NCBI RefSeq assembly: GCF_014636235.1
Contig: NZ_BMDZ01000058.1
Location: 1 to 34,652 of the forward strand
Reading direction: 5' to 3'
Origin: Tistrella bauzanensis
GTDB taxonomy: Bacteria; Pseudomonadota; Alphaproteobacteria; Tistrellales; Tistrellaceae
DNA: 34,652 nucleotides
Below the pieces are notes generated by a model that ran no database searches, was not told where the DNA came from, and was given only the letters and a program-made list of their open reading frames with translations. Position numbers and translations under genes: made by a program. This document shows positions 1 to 7,406 of the stretch, piece by piece. Position 1 is the stretch's first letter; each line of letters starts with the position of its first letter.

Positions 1-19
1 TCCCTCAGGTCCGCGATCA

Positions 20-277
20 TTGAATCGAACTCCTGACCGTTTGGGAATCCCCTATGAGTCAGGACTCACGAGATTTGGTATCACCTATCACCACACGGCC
101 CTGGTGCTGAAATCGGAGCTGACGGCGGGCACGGTGGTGCTGCTGCCGCTCAGCGCCCCGTCCGGCTTCACCCTGGCGGTGGATGGCAGCCAGAACGTCA
201 CCGTGACCTCCACCGTCACCGGCGCGGCCGTCGCCAGCCGCGTGGTCGTGGTGCCGTTCGACGCCTCGACCCACTGA
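20..277 (+). CDS. Small hypothetical protein, possibly the C-terminal part of a longer gene
   Basis: I do not recognise the family. The frame is open back to the left edge of the window, so this may be the end of a longer gene; the TTG at 20 is only the first possible start inside the window and has no convincing ribosome binding site. The part from about residue 22 onward is rich in Val, Thr and Ala with alternating hydrophobic residues, as in a small beta-sheet protein, and it has no cysteines or membrane segment. It ends at a TGA followed 44 bases later by a strong hairpin terminator, which supports a real transcribed gene. The start is uncertain. Confidence 0.45.
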   Translation: MNRTPDRLGIPYESGLTRFGITYHHTALVLKSELTAGTVVLLPLSAPSGFTLAVDGSQNVTVTSTVTGAAVASRVVVVPFDASTH

Positions 278-320
278 TCCTGTCAGTTACGGACCCTGCC
301 AGCCACGACACTGGCAGACA

Positions 321-359
321 GAAGAAGGCCCCGCCGGCATTGTCGGCGGGGCCTTCTTC
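321..359. terminator. Bidirectional hairpin terminator between the small ORF and folE
   Basis: A perfect 16-bp inverted repeat (321-336 and 344-359, arm GAAGAAGGCCCCGCCG) with a 7-base loop. The ends read GAAGAA/TTCTTC, so each strand gives a pyrimidine- and U-containing tail. It lies between the convergent small plus-strand ORF and folE on the minus strand and can serve both. Confidence 0.85.
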
Positions 360-386
360 ATGCTTCAGGATGTGTCGCCGCCGCGA

Positions 387-1034
387 TCAGAACCCGGCGG
401 GGTTGCCGATCAGAGTGAGGAATTCGCGGCGCAGCGTCGGGTTGTGGCGGAATTCGCCCAGCATGCGGCTGGTGACCATGCTGACGCCGGGCTTGTGAAC
501 GCCGCGAGTGCTCATGCACTGGTGTTCGGCCTCGATCACCACGCCAACACCCTTGGGCTTCAGCACCTCTTCGATCGCATTGGCGATCTGCGAGGTCAGC
601 TTCTCCTGGATCTGCAGGCGCTTCGAAAACGCCTCGACCACGCGGGCAAGCTTCGAGATGCCGACCACACGGCTGCGCGGCAGATAGGCGACATGGGCGA
701 CGCCGATGATCGGCACCATGTGGTGCTCGCAATAGCTTTCGATCCGGATGCCGCGCAGCGCCACGACCTCGTCATAGCCGTCGGTTTCCTCGAAGGTCCG
801 CTGCAGGATCTCGACCGGATCCTGCGCATAGCCCGCGAAGAATTCCTCATAAGACCGGACCACGCGATCGGGCGTGGACAGCAGGCCTTCGCGGTCGGGA
901 TCGTCGCCGGCCCAGCGGATCAGGGTCCGCACGGCGGCTTCGGCTTCGGCGCGGTCCGGCCGCGCCGCAGAGGTCGCGTCCGGGGTCTTCACCTGGCCGT
1001 CAAGTTTCACCGCCAGCACGTTTTCGCGTGTCAT
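387..1034 (-). CDS. folE: GTP cyclohydrolase I
   Basis: Converts GTP to 7,8-dihydroneopterin triphosphate, the first step of tetrahydrofolate (and other pterin) synthesis, as a cytosolic homodecamer. The 215-residue protein has the usual length. The zinc site is visible as C102 and H105 in [10 protein letters not shown] and C173 in [11 protein letters not shown]; the 71-residue spacing between the two cysteines equals that of the E. coli enzyme. The substrate-binding segment [12 protein letters not shown] and the C-terminal [10 protein letters not shown] are typical. The ATG at 1034 follows GGGAG (1046-1050) by 11 bases, and that Shine-Dalgarno lies inside a structured leader (see the candidate THF-II riboswitch). 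A near-consensus promoter lies 276 bases upstream. The gene is monocistronic and closes at the hairpin at 321-359. Confidence 0.97.
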   Translation of the reverse strand: MTRENVLAVKLDGQVKTPDATSAARPDRAEAEAAVRTLIRWAGDDPDREGLLSTPDRVVRSYEEFFAGYAQDPVEILQRTFEETDGYDEVVALRGIRIESYCEHHMVPIIGVAHVAYLPRSRVVGISKLARVVEAFSKRLQIQEKLTSQIANAIEEVLKPKGVGVVIEAEHQCMSTRGVHKPGVSMVTSRMLGEFRHNPTLRREFLTLIGNPAGF

Positions 1035-1041
1035 TGCTCAA

Positions 1042-1094
1042 GCAACTCCCAGGGTGCGGCCGGCTGGACACGTCGCCCGGCTGGCAAAAGCTGC
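1042..1094 (-). promoter_or_regulatory. Candidate THF-II riboswitch (folE RNA motif) overlapping the folE ribosome binding site
   Basis: Reading the minus strand, GCAGCT (1094-1089) can pair with AGTTGC (1047-1042), enclosing CCAG...CTGG and a GCCGG...CCGGC stem. The loop side contains GCCGGGCGAC, and the 3' strand contains the folE Shine-Dalgarno GGGAG. The element is about 53 nt and ends 7 bases before the start codon. Known proteobacterial THF-II riboswitches sit at exactly this place, before folE, and act by hiding the ribosome binding site. I assign it on position, size and fold; I cannot align it to the family model here. Confidence 0.55.
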
Positions 1095-1309
1095 GCGGGG
1101 CGTCGTGTCTGCGGCGGGCCGATCGTACGAAAGCTGTCAGTTTTACGTGGGCACCCGCCAGCCGGATCATCGGTGCGGACATGCCCTGGCAGCTCTCGTG
1201 ATCACGCGGAACAGTTGGCCGCGATACGGCGGCCTCCCGGTCCGCGAACCGGTGGCAGGATGGGGCAATGCAACCAGAGATCGCCCTGCACCTGCCTGAT
1301 GGAACTTCT

Positions 1310-1338
1310 ACTATAGGTTTTGCCAGCTACCCCTGCAA
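1310..1338 (-). promoter_or_regulatory. Putative sigma-70 promoter for folE
   Basis: On the minus strand, TTGCAG (1338-1333), a 17-base spacer, then TATAGT (1315-1310). Both hexamers are close to consensus and the spacing is ideal. Transcription would start near 1303, giving folE a leader of about 270 nt, long enough to include the riboswitch candidate. The rest of the 1035-1492 gap shows no gene I can support. Confidence 0.6.
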
Positions 1339-1458
1339 GCCCGTCCACGGCGAAAATCGCGGACGACCGTGCGGCGCCCGGTGCCGGCTGTCCCTGCGTG
1401 CGCGCCCCAAAGGGGTTCAGACCAGATCTAGTCCATTCGGCGCGGATTGCCAGAGGCG

Positions 1459-1487
1459 GGCCCCTCATCCGGTTGCGACCGGGGGCC
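1459..1487 (-). terminator. Possible terminator hairpin downstream of apaG
   Basis: GGCCCC (1459-1464) pairs with GGGGCC (1482-1487), with an inner CCGGT/ACCGG stem and a TGCG loop. It starts 6 bases after the apaG stop codon. There is no U-run on the minus strand, so intrinsic termination is doubtful; it may only stabilise the 3' end. Confidence 0.35.
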
Positions 1488-1492
1488 GGCGG

Positions 1493-1903
1493 TCAGTTTA
1501 TCGTCTGGGCGGCATGGGGGCTGTCGAGCGAGAAACTCGGGATCTCGACCTCGAACATCTCGCCGGCGGCGCTCTCCATCTGATAGCTGCCGCCCATGAT
1601 GCCCGACGGCGTGGCCAGCGGTGCGCCGCTGGTGTATTCGAAGCTCTCGCCCGGTGCCAGCACCGGCTGCTCGCCTACCACGCCCGGGCCGCGCACCTCC
1701 TGAAGCCGGCCCAGCGCATCGATGATCCGCCAGTGGCGGCTGCGCAACTGGACCGTGTCCGCGCCGTGATTCTCGATCCGGATGTGATAGGCGAAGACAA
1801 ACTGCCCGTCTTCCGGCGATGACTGGTCGTCGACATAGAACGGACGCACCGCCACCATGATCGAGCGGGTTGTCGCGCTGTATTCGTGTTCCGCCGCCAT
1901 CAT
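1493..1903 (-). CDS. apaG: ApaG/Co2+-Mg2+ efflux-associated family protein
   Basis: ApaG is a small cytosolic protein with a fibronectin type III-like beta-sandwich fold; its molecular role is unresolved despite links to Co2+ resistance and diadenosine tetraphosphate phenotypes in enterobacteria. The family hallmarks are clear: FAYHIRIENHG, LRSRHWRIIDALG, GEQPVLAPGESFEYTSG, and the glycine-rich PSGIMGGSYQM. The frame is open to 2014, but the family is about 125-135 residues and starts a few residues before the conserved AVRPFYVDDQSS segment. I therefore choose the paired ATGs at 1903/1900, next to GGTGGGG, giving 136 residues. It follows metZ by 170 bases on the same strand, a common pairing in alphaproteobacteria. 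Confidence 0.92.
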   Translation of the reverse strand: MMAAEHEYSATTRSIMVAVRPFYVDDQSSPEDGQFVFAYHIRIENHGADTVQLRSRHWRIIDALGRLQEVRGPGVVGEQPVLAPGESFEYTSGAPLATPSGIMGGSYQMESAAGEMFEVEIPSFSLDSPHAAQTIN

Positions 1904-2073
1904 CCCCACCTGCTCAATCGTCGCATCATGGCGACACCATACCGATGTCCCCACCCCGGCAAACCCGCCCGCATGCCGGCCTCGAAGGGTCTGCGAAGCC
2001 AATATTGCGACCAATGCAGCGGATTTCCAGTGCCGAGCGCAAGCCCTAATCGGCAGACGGGCCTCGCCAGCGG

Positions 2074-3348
2074 TTATGCGGCGTCGAGTGCGGCCCCCAG
2101 ATCGGCCGCCAGATCCTCCACATCCTCAAGCCCCACCGACACCCTCACCAGCCCTTCGGTGATACCCACGGCGGCCCGCTGGTCGGCGGTCAGGCGCTGA
2201 TGGGTGGTGGTGGCCGGGTGGGTGGCCAAGGTCTTGCTGTCACCCAGATTGTTCGAGATGTCGGCCACCTCCAGACGCTCAAGAAAGCGGAAAGCGGCGT
2301 CCTTGCCGCCGGCGAAATCCAGCGCCAGAACCGTGCCGCCACCCCGCATCTGCCGGCGTGCCAGGGCATGCTGGGGATGCGAGGCGAGGCCCGGATAGAT
2401 CAGCCGCGTCAACGCCGGATGGTTTTCAAGCCGCCGGGCCAGCGCGGTGGCGGCCCGGGTCTGTTCCCGCACCCGCAGCGGCAGGGTTTCCAGCCCCTTC
2501 AGCAGCACCCAGGCGTTGAAGGCGCTCAAGGTCGGGCCGGTATGGCGCAGAAAATTGCGCAGCTCGCCATCGCAGAAGGCTTCGTCCGACAGGATGGCGC
2601 CGCCCAGAACCCGGCCCTGGCCGTCGATATGCTTGGTGGCGGAATAGACCACGACATGGGCGCCAAGCTGCAGCGGCTTCTGCAGGATCGGCGTGGCGAA
2701 CACGTTGTCGACCACCAGCCTGGCGCCACAATCGCGTGCCACCGCCGCCACCGCCTGAAGGTCGATCAGTTCGAGCTGCGGGTTCGACGGGGTTTCCAGA
2801 AAGAACACCTTGGTGTTCGGCCGCACCGCCGCCGACCAGGCCGCGATGTCGTCGCCGCGCACGAAGCTGGTCTCGATGCCGAACCGGGGCAGCAATTCGG
2901 TCAGGATGTACTGGCACGATCCGAACAGCGCTTCGGCCGCGACCACATGGTCGCCCTGGCGGAGCTGGCAGACCAGGGCGGTCCACACCGCCGACATGCC
3001 CGATGCCGTGGCCCGGCAGGCCTCGGCACCTTCCAGCGCCGCCAGCCGGGTCTCGAAGGTGCGCACCGTGGGGTTGCCATAGCGGCTGTAGACGAAGCCG
3101 GGCTCCTCGCCCTTGAACCGGGCCTCGGCCCTGGCCGGGCTGTCATAGACATAGCCCGAATTCAGGAACAGCGCTTCCGATGTCTCGCCATGGGGGCTGC
3201 GGTCCAGCCCGCCGCGCACCGCCAGCGTCGCCTGCCGGCGGCCGGCGCCGGCCGCCGGCTTGTCGCCGCCACCCCGATCGCTCTCCCACAGCCCGTCATC
3301 GGCCGCACATTCGTCCTCGACGCCGTTCCGGCCCCCGTCTTCCCGCAT
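2074..3348 (-). CDS. metZ: O-succinylhomoserine sulfhydrylase (PLP-dependent)
   Basis: Forms homocysteine directly from O-succinylhomoserine and sulfide in methionine synthesis; a cytosolic fold-type I PLP enzyme of the Cys/Met metabolism family. In the 424-residue product, VYSATKHIDGQGR carries the PLP lysine (K239), LVVDNVFATP the PLP-ring aspartate (D214), and YSRYGNPTV (87-95) the residues that reach the neighbouring active site. SNNLGDSKTLATHPATTTH is the substrate-side loop. The variant RVLGGAILS and the family-specific ETSEALFLNSGYVYDS point to MetZ rather than MetB/MetC. The frame opens at 3399, but that start would place an intrinsic terminator hairpin inside the coding region, so the ATG at 3348 is preferred. 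Expression is probably controlled by the SAM-II leader. The first 35 residues are low in conservation signals. Confidence 0.95.
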   Translation of the reverse strand: MREDGGRNGVEDECAADDGLWESDRGGGDKPAAGAGRRQATLAVRGGLDRSPHGETSEALFLNSGYVYDSPARAEARFKGEEPGFVYSRYGNPTVRTFETRLAALEGAEACRATASGMSAVWTALVCQLRQGDHVVAAEALFGSCQYILTELLPRFGIETSFVRGDDIAAWSAAVRPNTKVFFLETPSNPQLELIDLQAVAAVARDCGARLVVDNVFATPILQKPLQLGAHVVVYSATKHIDGQGRVLGGAILSDEAFCDGELRNFLRHTGPTLSAFNAWVLLKGLETLPLRVREQTRAATALARRLENHPALTRLIYPGLASHPQHALARRQMRGGGTVLALDFAGGKDAAFRFLERLEVADISNNLGDSKTLATHPATTTHQRLTADQRAAVGITEGLVRVSVGLEDVEDLAADLGAALDAA

Positions 3349-3364
3349 GGTCACATGTCCGCAT

Positions 3365-3389
3365 AAAAAAACCCGGCCTCTGGCCGGGT
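3365..3389 (-). terminator. Intrinsic terminator in the metZ leader (riboswitch expression platform)
   Basis: On the minus strand, ACCCGGCC (3389-3382), loop AGA, GGCCGGGT (3378-3371), then six more U (3370-3365). It is a textbook terminator placed 33 nt after the SAM-II-like aptamer and 16 bases before the metZ start codon, so it must be read through for metZ to be made. The run is U only on the minus strand. Confidence 0.88.
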
Positions 3390-3421
3390 CGACGCACAAT
3401 CCGTTCTGCGCCCGCTCCCGA

Positions 3422-3478
3422 CCTTTTAGCAGCGAGATTTACGTGGTCCGCAAGCCGGCCGGCCCAAATCCCCACGGA
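3422..3478 (-). promoter_or_regulatory. SAM-II riboswitch aptamer (metA motif) upstream of metZ
   Basis: The minus strand carries the ordered SAM-II signature: CGTGG (3476-3472) pairing with CCACG (3446-3442) as P1; GATTTG soon after the 5' strand; CCGGCTTGCGG in the loop; then GTAAATC and the terminal GCTAAAAGG (3430-3422) used for the pseudoknot. SAM-II riboswitches occur before met genes in alphaproteobacteria and switch off expression when S-adenosylmethionine is plentiful. The following terminator at 3365-3389 gives a transcriptional mechanism. Assignment is from sequence memory of the family, not from a covariance search. Confidence 0.85.
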
Positions 3479-3521
3479 TGCGCCGACACAAGCCACACGT
3501 GCCCCGCGACATCAGGGCGCC

Positions 3522-3551
3522 ACGATACGCCCGGGCGCGACCGGGGGTCAA
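3522..3551 (-). promoter_or_regulatory. Putative sigma-70 promoter for the metZ leader
   Basis: On the minus strand, TTGACC (3551-3546), an 18-base spacer, then TATCGT (3527-3522). It lies between the end of the ABC ATPase gene and the SAM-II aptamer, so the transcript would begin near 3515 and contain the whole aptamer. Confidence 0.55.
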
Positions 3552-3573
3552 GTCCTGAAGATATCAGCATCTT

Positions 3574-4221
3574 TCACCCATCCGCGGCCTGTAGATCCAG
3601 CACCGGCCCGCCGGCCGCCGCCGCCTCGTCCGGATCATGGGTCACGATCAGCGTCGGCACCGCCTCGGCGCGGATGCGGGCGAACACGGCCGTGCGCAGC
3701 CTGTGGGCCAGCGGCCGGTCCAGCCGCGCGAAGGGTTCGTCCATCAGAACCATGCGCGGGCGTGCCACGAGCATCCGCATCAGCGCCACCCGCGCCCGCT
3801 GCCCCCCCGACAGGGTCAGCGGGTCGCGACCACCCAGCCCGGCCAGGCCCGCCTCGGCCAGTGCCGCGTCGATCAAGGCCCGGCGCCTGGCCCGCGACAG
3901 CCCGGCGGGCAGGCCGAAGCCGATATTGGCGGCAACCGTCAGATGCGGGAACAGCAGATCATCCTGCATCATCAGCCCCACGCGCCGCGCCTCGGGCGGC
4001 AGGCCGTCGATGGCAGTACCATCCAGCCACACCCGGCCGGCCATGGTCACACCCGGCCCGGCAATACCGGCGATCACCGCCAGCAGGGTGGATTTACCCA
4101 CGCCGGACGGCCCGACCACGGCGCCGATCACGCCTGCCGGCACCGTCAGATCCAGCGGGCCGATCAGCGGCCGGTCATGGATGCGCAGCGCCAGCCGGTC
4201 CAGCACCAGCCCGGCGGTCAT
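3574..4221 (-). CDS. ABC transporter ATP-binding protein, YnjD-like
   Basis: The ATPase of a three-gene importer; it binds the permease on the cytoplasmic face and powers uptake. The 215-residue protein has Walker A GPSGVGKST (37-45), Q-loop Q86, signature LSGGQ (137-141), Walker B MVLMDEP (157-163) and the switch histidine H195 in TLIVTHDPDEA. The frame is open far upstream, but the real start is the ATG at 4221, which overlaps the permease stop codon as ATGA, a sign of translational coupling. The short length fits YnjD-type ATPases, which lack the C-terminal regulatory domain of ThiQ/PotA relatives. The E. coli Ynj system has no proven substrate, so the substrate here is unknown; thiamine-like compounds or metals have been suggested from homology. 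Confidence 0.93.
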   Translation of the reverse strand: MTAGLVLDRLALRIHDRPLIGPLDLTVPAGVIGAVVGPSGVGKSTLLAVIAGIAGPGVTMAGRVWLDGTAIDGLPPEARRVGLMMQDDLLFPHLTVAANIGFGLPAGLSRARRRALIDAALAEAGLAGLGGRDPLTLSGGQRARVALMRMLVARPRMVLMDEPFARLDRPLAHRLRTAVFARIRAEAVPTLIVTHDPDEAAAAGGPVLDLQAADG

Positions 4222-5966
4222 TGCCGCACCGCCCGGGCCGGCGCGCGGATCAGGCTGGCCAGCAGGAAGCCGATGGCGGGCAGGGCGGTCATCAGCAGGG
4301 CTGCAGTCGATGCCGCCCGCCGGTCGATGCCGGATGCGGCGGCGACGGCTTCGGTGGCCAGCACCGGCAGCCGGCCACCGCCGATCATCAGCGCCGGCAG
4401 ATATTGTGCCACACCGACCGCGAAGCCGATCGCGGCGGCAATCGCCATCGGCCGCGCGGTCAGCGGCAGCATCACCGCCACCCAGGCGCCGCCCGGCCCC
4501 CGGCCCAGGCTGCGCGCCAGCAGCCGCGGCCGGGGGTCGGTGCGGCGATAACTTTCGCGCAGCGCCAGAAACAGATAGGGGAACACATAGAGCAGATGGC
4601 ACCACACTACGGCCACAACCGTGCCGTCCAGCCCCAGGCGCAGCGCCAAGGCGCGGATGCCGGCCAGAAATGCCGCCGGCGGCAGCAGCAGCGGCAGATA
4701 GACCAGCGCCTCCGCCGCCTGCGACAGCGAGCGGCCGGCCCCGGTTCCGCCGTCTGCACCCAAAGCCTCACGTTCCAGCACCAGCACCGCCAGCGGCAGG
4801 GCGATGGCCACCGGCAGCAGCCCCAGCCAGACCGTGCGGGCGATGACGCAGCCGAGCAGCGCCACGGTATCGGCCAGCCGGCCCGGTGCCCAGCGCATGG
4901 GCAGCAGATCGGGGAACCGCCAGCTTGCCGCCAGCGCCCAGATCACCAGGGTGGCAAGGCTGGCGGCCGCCAGCAGCAGCGCCAGACCGCCGACCAGCCC
5001 CGACAGGCCCGACAGCGCCGGCGCCACGGGCTGGCGTGGCCGTCGCACCAGCGGTGGATCGATGCGGGCCGGATGATCGCCGCGACCGCCCGCCAGCCAG
5101 AACCGCGCCAGCCGCTCACCCAGCCACCAGATGCCCACCGCCACCGCTGCCAGCGCCAGTTGCGCCAGGGCGGCGGCATGGCCGGCGGCGGCACGGGCGG
5201 GGTCGGCATCGAACAGCAGCGACAGGCTGCGCACGGCGAAGCTCGGCGGCAGGCTCGGCCCCAGCACCACAGCCATATCGACCGTGCCGATGCCATAGAC
5301 CAGCACCGCCACCACCGGCCAGCGCAGCACCGGCCAGATCTGTGGCGCCACGATCCGCCACCACGCGCTGGCCGGGCGCCAGCCCAGACAGCGCGCGCGG
5401 GCCAGCACGGCGCCGGCACCCAGCCGCGCCTGTGCGGCCAGCAGCAGGGCCAGCAGGAACGGGGTTTCCTTGATCACCAGCCCCACGATCAGCGACAGCC
5501 CGAACCGGTCGCCGGGGACGGCCAGGTCCGGCGGCAGGGCGTCGCCACCACCACTGACGGCGCGGAAGATCAGCCCGGTGGGGGCGATCAGCAGTGCCAG
5601 CCCAACCGCCACCGCCGCATGGGGGGCCGCCACCATCACCAGGGCGGCGCGTTCGGCCATGCGGCCGAAGCCGGGCAGGGCGGCCAGGCCTGCGGCCATG
5701 CCGCCGGCCAGCAGCACCGACAGCAGGGTGGCGGCAAGCGCGGTCCACAGGCTGATCAGGGCCGCGTGCAGCATGCCGGGTTCGGTTGCAAGCACCTGCC
5801 ATGCGGCGCCATCGGCAGCGGCCAGCCCGGTTGCCGCCAGCCCGCCCAGCAGCGGCACGGCCAGCAGCAGGATCACCGCGCCCGGTGCCGCCATCAGCGG
5901 CCAGGACGGGCGGATCACCGCCGCCGGGCGGAAGGCGGCCGGCCCGGCCGGGTTCGGGATCTGCAT
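4218..5966 (-). CDS. ABC transporter permease, YnjC-like, fused two-domain
   Basis: Inner-membrane channel of the importer. The 582-residue protein is an internal tandem of two Binding-protein-dependent permease domains, as in YnjC/ThiP/FbpB, with about 12 hydrophobic segments. Each half carries a degenerate EAA loop where the ATPase docks: one around RCLGWRPASAWWRIVAPQ and one around RSLGRGPGGAWVAVMLPL. Because both halves are on one chain, it needs no second permease gene. The start is taken at ATG 5966, one base after the binding-protein stop; the longer frame would run into that gene. It overlaps the ATPase gene by 4 bases. Its high Ala/Gly/Leu content gives a very long open frame on the opposite strand, which is a shadow. 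Confidence 0.93.
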   Translation of the reverse strand: MQIPNPAGPAAFRPAAVIRPSWPLMAAPGAVILLLAVPLLGGLAATGLAAADGAAWQVLATEPGMLHAALISLWTALAATLLSVLLAGGMAAGLAALPGFGRMAERAALVMVAAPHAAVAVGLALLIAPTGLIFRAVSGGGDALPPDLAVPGDRFGLSLIVGLVIKETPFLLALLLAAQARLGAGAVLARARCLGWRPASAWWRIVAPQIWPVLRWPVVAVLVYGIGTVDMAVVLGPSLPPSFAVRSLSLLFDADPARAAAGHAAALAQLALAAVAVGIWWLGERLARFWLAGGRGDHPARIDPPLVRRPRQPVAPALSGLSGLVGGLALLLAAASLATLVIWALAASWRFPDLLPMRWAPGRLADTVALLGCVIARTVWLGLLPVAIALPLAVLVLEREALGADGGTGAGRSLSQAAEALVYLPLLLPPAAFLAGIRALALRLGLDGTVVAVVWCHLLYVFPYLFLALRESYRRTDPRPRLLARSLGRGPGGAWVAVMLPLTARPMAIAAAIGFAVGVAQYLPALMIGGGRLPVLATEAVAAASGIDRRAASTAALLMTALPAIGFLLASLIRAPARAVRQ

Positions 5967-5967
5967 C

Positions 5968-7248
5968 TCAGCCGCCCAGATAGCGCCGCGCCCATTCGGC
6001 TTCCAGCCAGCCGGTCCAGTCAGGATGCGGTTCGGGCAGGGCCGGGCCCAGTTCGTCATCCGACGGCCATGCCGGACCCAGATCGATGGCGGCAAAGCGG
6101 GCGCGGCCGTCATCGCTCAACCGGTCCGCCGCCAGCACGGTCATGTCGCCCCACACCGCCGGGTCCAGCTTGGCGGCCTGGGCTGCCGGTGAAATCAGAT
6201 GGTTGGCGGCCACCATCGCCGCTGCCTTGGCCGGAGCATTGCGCGGGATCGCCACGAAATGGGCATTGGCGATGCCGCCGCCCGACCAGCCGGCGACCCG
6301 GGCGGTGTCGGCCATCAGCCCGGCGGCGATCGCCGATGCCGCCTGTCCCGGATGGAAGGCGAAGCCCAGATCCACCGCCCGGTCGATCAGCAGTTGTTCA
6401 TGCGCCGGGCCGCTTGGCGGATAGGCCTGTCCCTGGCGCCACAGTGATGGCCGCACGCGGTCGAGCCAGTCCCACAACGGGGCGGTGATCGCGGGCGCGC
6501 GGGCGGGGTCGACAGGTGCCGCCAGCGCGGCCCGGCCGGCATCGTCCAGCAGCATCACCAGCATCTGCTTCAGGAAGGTGGTGCCGATGAAATCCGGCGG
6601 CGCCGGATAAGTGAAGCGGCCGGGATGGGCGCCGATCCAGCCGGCCAGTCCCTTGGGGCCGCGCGGCGGCTGCGGGGTCACCGCCCGGTCATAGACCAGT
6701 GCGAATTGCGACAGGCCCCAGGGCACCTCGTAACCGTCGACCGGGATATGGCCGTCGGAGGTCAGCGCCGGGTTGGCGTCAAGGTCGATCGTCCGGGCAT
6801 TGGGCAGCCGGTCCAGGAACGGGCCATACAGCAGGTCCGCCTGCCGCAGCGCCACGAAATTCTCGCCATTCACCCACAGCAGGTCGATCGAGCCGCCATC
6901 CTGAAGCCGGCCTGCCGCCGCCTCGGCGCGGATCCGGCCCACCGCTTCGGCGGTATCGGCCAGCTTCACCTGTTCAAGCGTGATCGCGCAGCACGCGGCC
7001 AGTTGCCGGCCGATATCGGCGATGAAGGTGTTGATCTTGGGGTCGCCGCCCCAGGCATTGAAGCGCACGGTCTGGCCGCGCGCCTCGGCGAGCACGGCAT
7101 CCCAGGCCGCCGTGTCGTCGGCGGGCGCGCCGGCCGGCGCATCGGCTTCCGCCGCCCGCGCCACCGGTTGATGCACCATCAACCCCATCAGCAGCGCGGC
7201 TGCCGCCGACAGCAGCCATCCGCCCGTTCTCGCCACACCTGCCGTCAT
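5968..7248 (-). CDS. ABC transporter periplasmic substrate-binding protein, YnjB-like
   Basis: Periplasmic receptor of the importer, 426 residues. An N-terminal signal peptide is visible (TGGWLLSAAAALLMGLMV, then ARA before AEAD), with cleavage likely near residue 33. The segment RFNAWGGDPKINTFI is characteristic of the YnjB branch of the large type II binding proteins, as is the ordering of IDLLWVNGENF and VPWGLSQFALVYD. The ATG at 7248 is preferred over an upstream ATG at 7293 because GGGGAG lies 8 bases before it and the signal peptide follows directly. It is the first gene of the three-gene operon. No TPP riboswitch signature is visible upstream, which argues mildly against a simple thiamine uptake role. 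Confidence 0.92.
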   Translation of the reverse strand: MTAGVARTGGWLLSAAAALLMGLMVHQPVARAAEADAPAGAPADDTAAWDAVLAEARGQTVRFNAWGGDPKINTFIADIGRQLAACCAITLEQVKLADTAEAVGRIRAEAAAGRLQDGGSIDLLWVNGENFVALRQADLLYGPFLDRLPNARTIDLDANPALTSDGHIPVDGYEVPWGLSQFALVYDRAVTPQPPRGPKGLAGWIGAHPGRFTYPAPPDFIGTTFLKQMLVMLLDDAGRAALAAPVDPARAPAITAPLWDWLDRVRPSLWRQGQAYPPSGPAHEQLLIDRAVDLGFAFHPGQAASAIAAGLMADTARVAGWSGGGIANAHFVAIPRNAPAKAAAMVAANHLISPAAQAAKLDPAVWGDMTVLAADRLSDDGRARFAAIDLGPAWPSDDELGPALPEPHPDWTGWLEAEWARRYLGG

Positions 7249-7406
7249 CGTGCCCGCTCCCCGGCCGCTCGTTTGCCTGATGGCCCCCACCATAAGCCGG
7301 AACCGGGTGTCTGCGGCAAATCACGAAAGCTTGAAGCCGGAATGGTCTGACCCCGGCTGTGCACAGGTCAGGGTTGCTACAGGTTGCGGGGTACGGGCCC
7401 CGGTGG

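Noticed and set aside
3180-6488. A 1102-residue plus-strand open frame opposite metZ and the ABC genes
   Set aside because: It is Arg/Pro/Gln-rich with no domain, and lies entirely opposite genes with clear families; a GC-bias shadow.
7249-7406. TPP riboswitch before the YnjB-like gene
   Set aside because: The conserved CUGAGA and related blocks are not present in the short leader.
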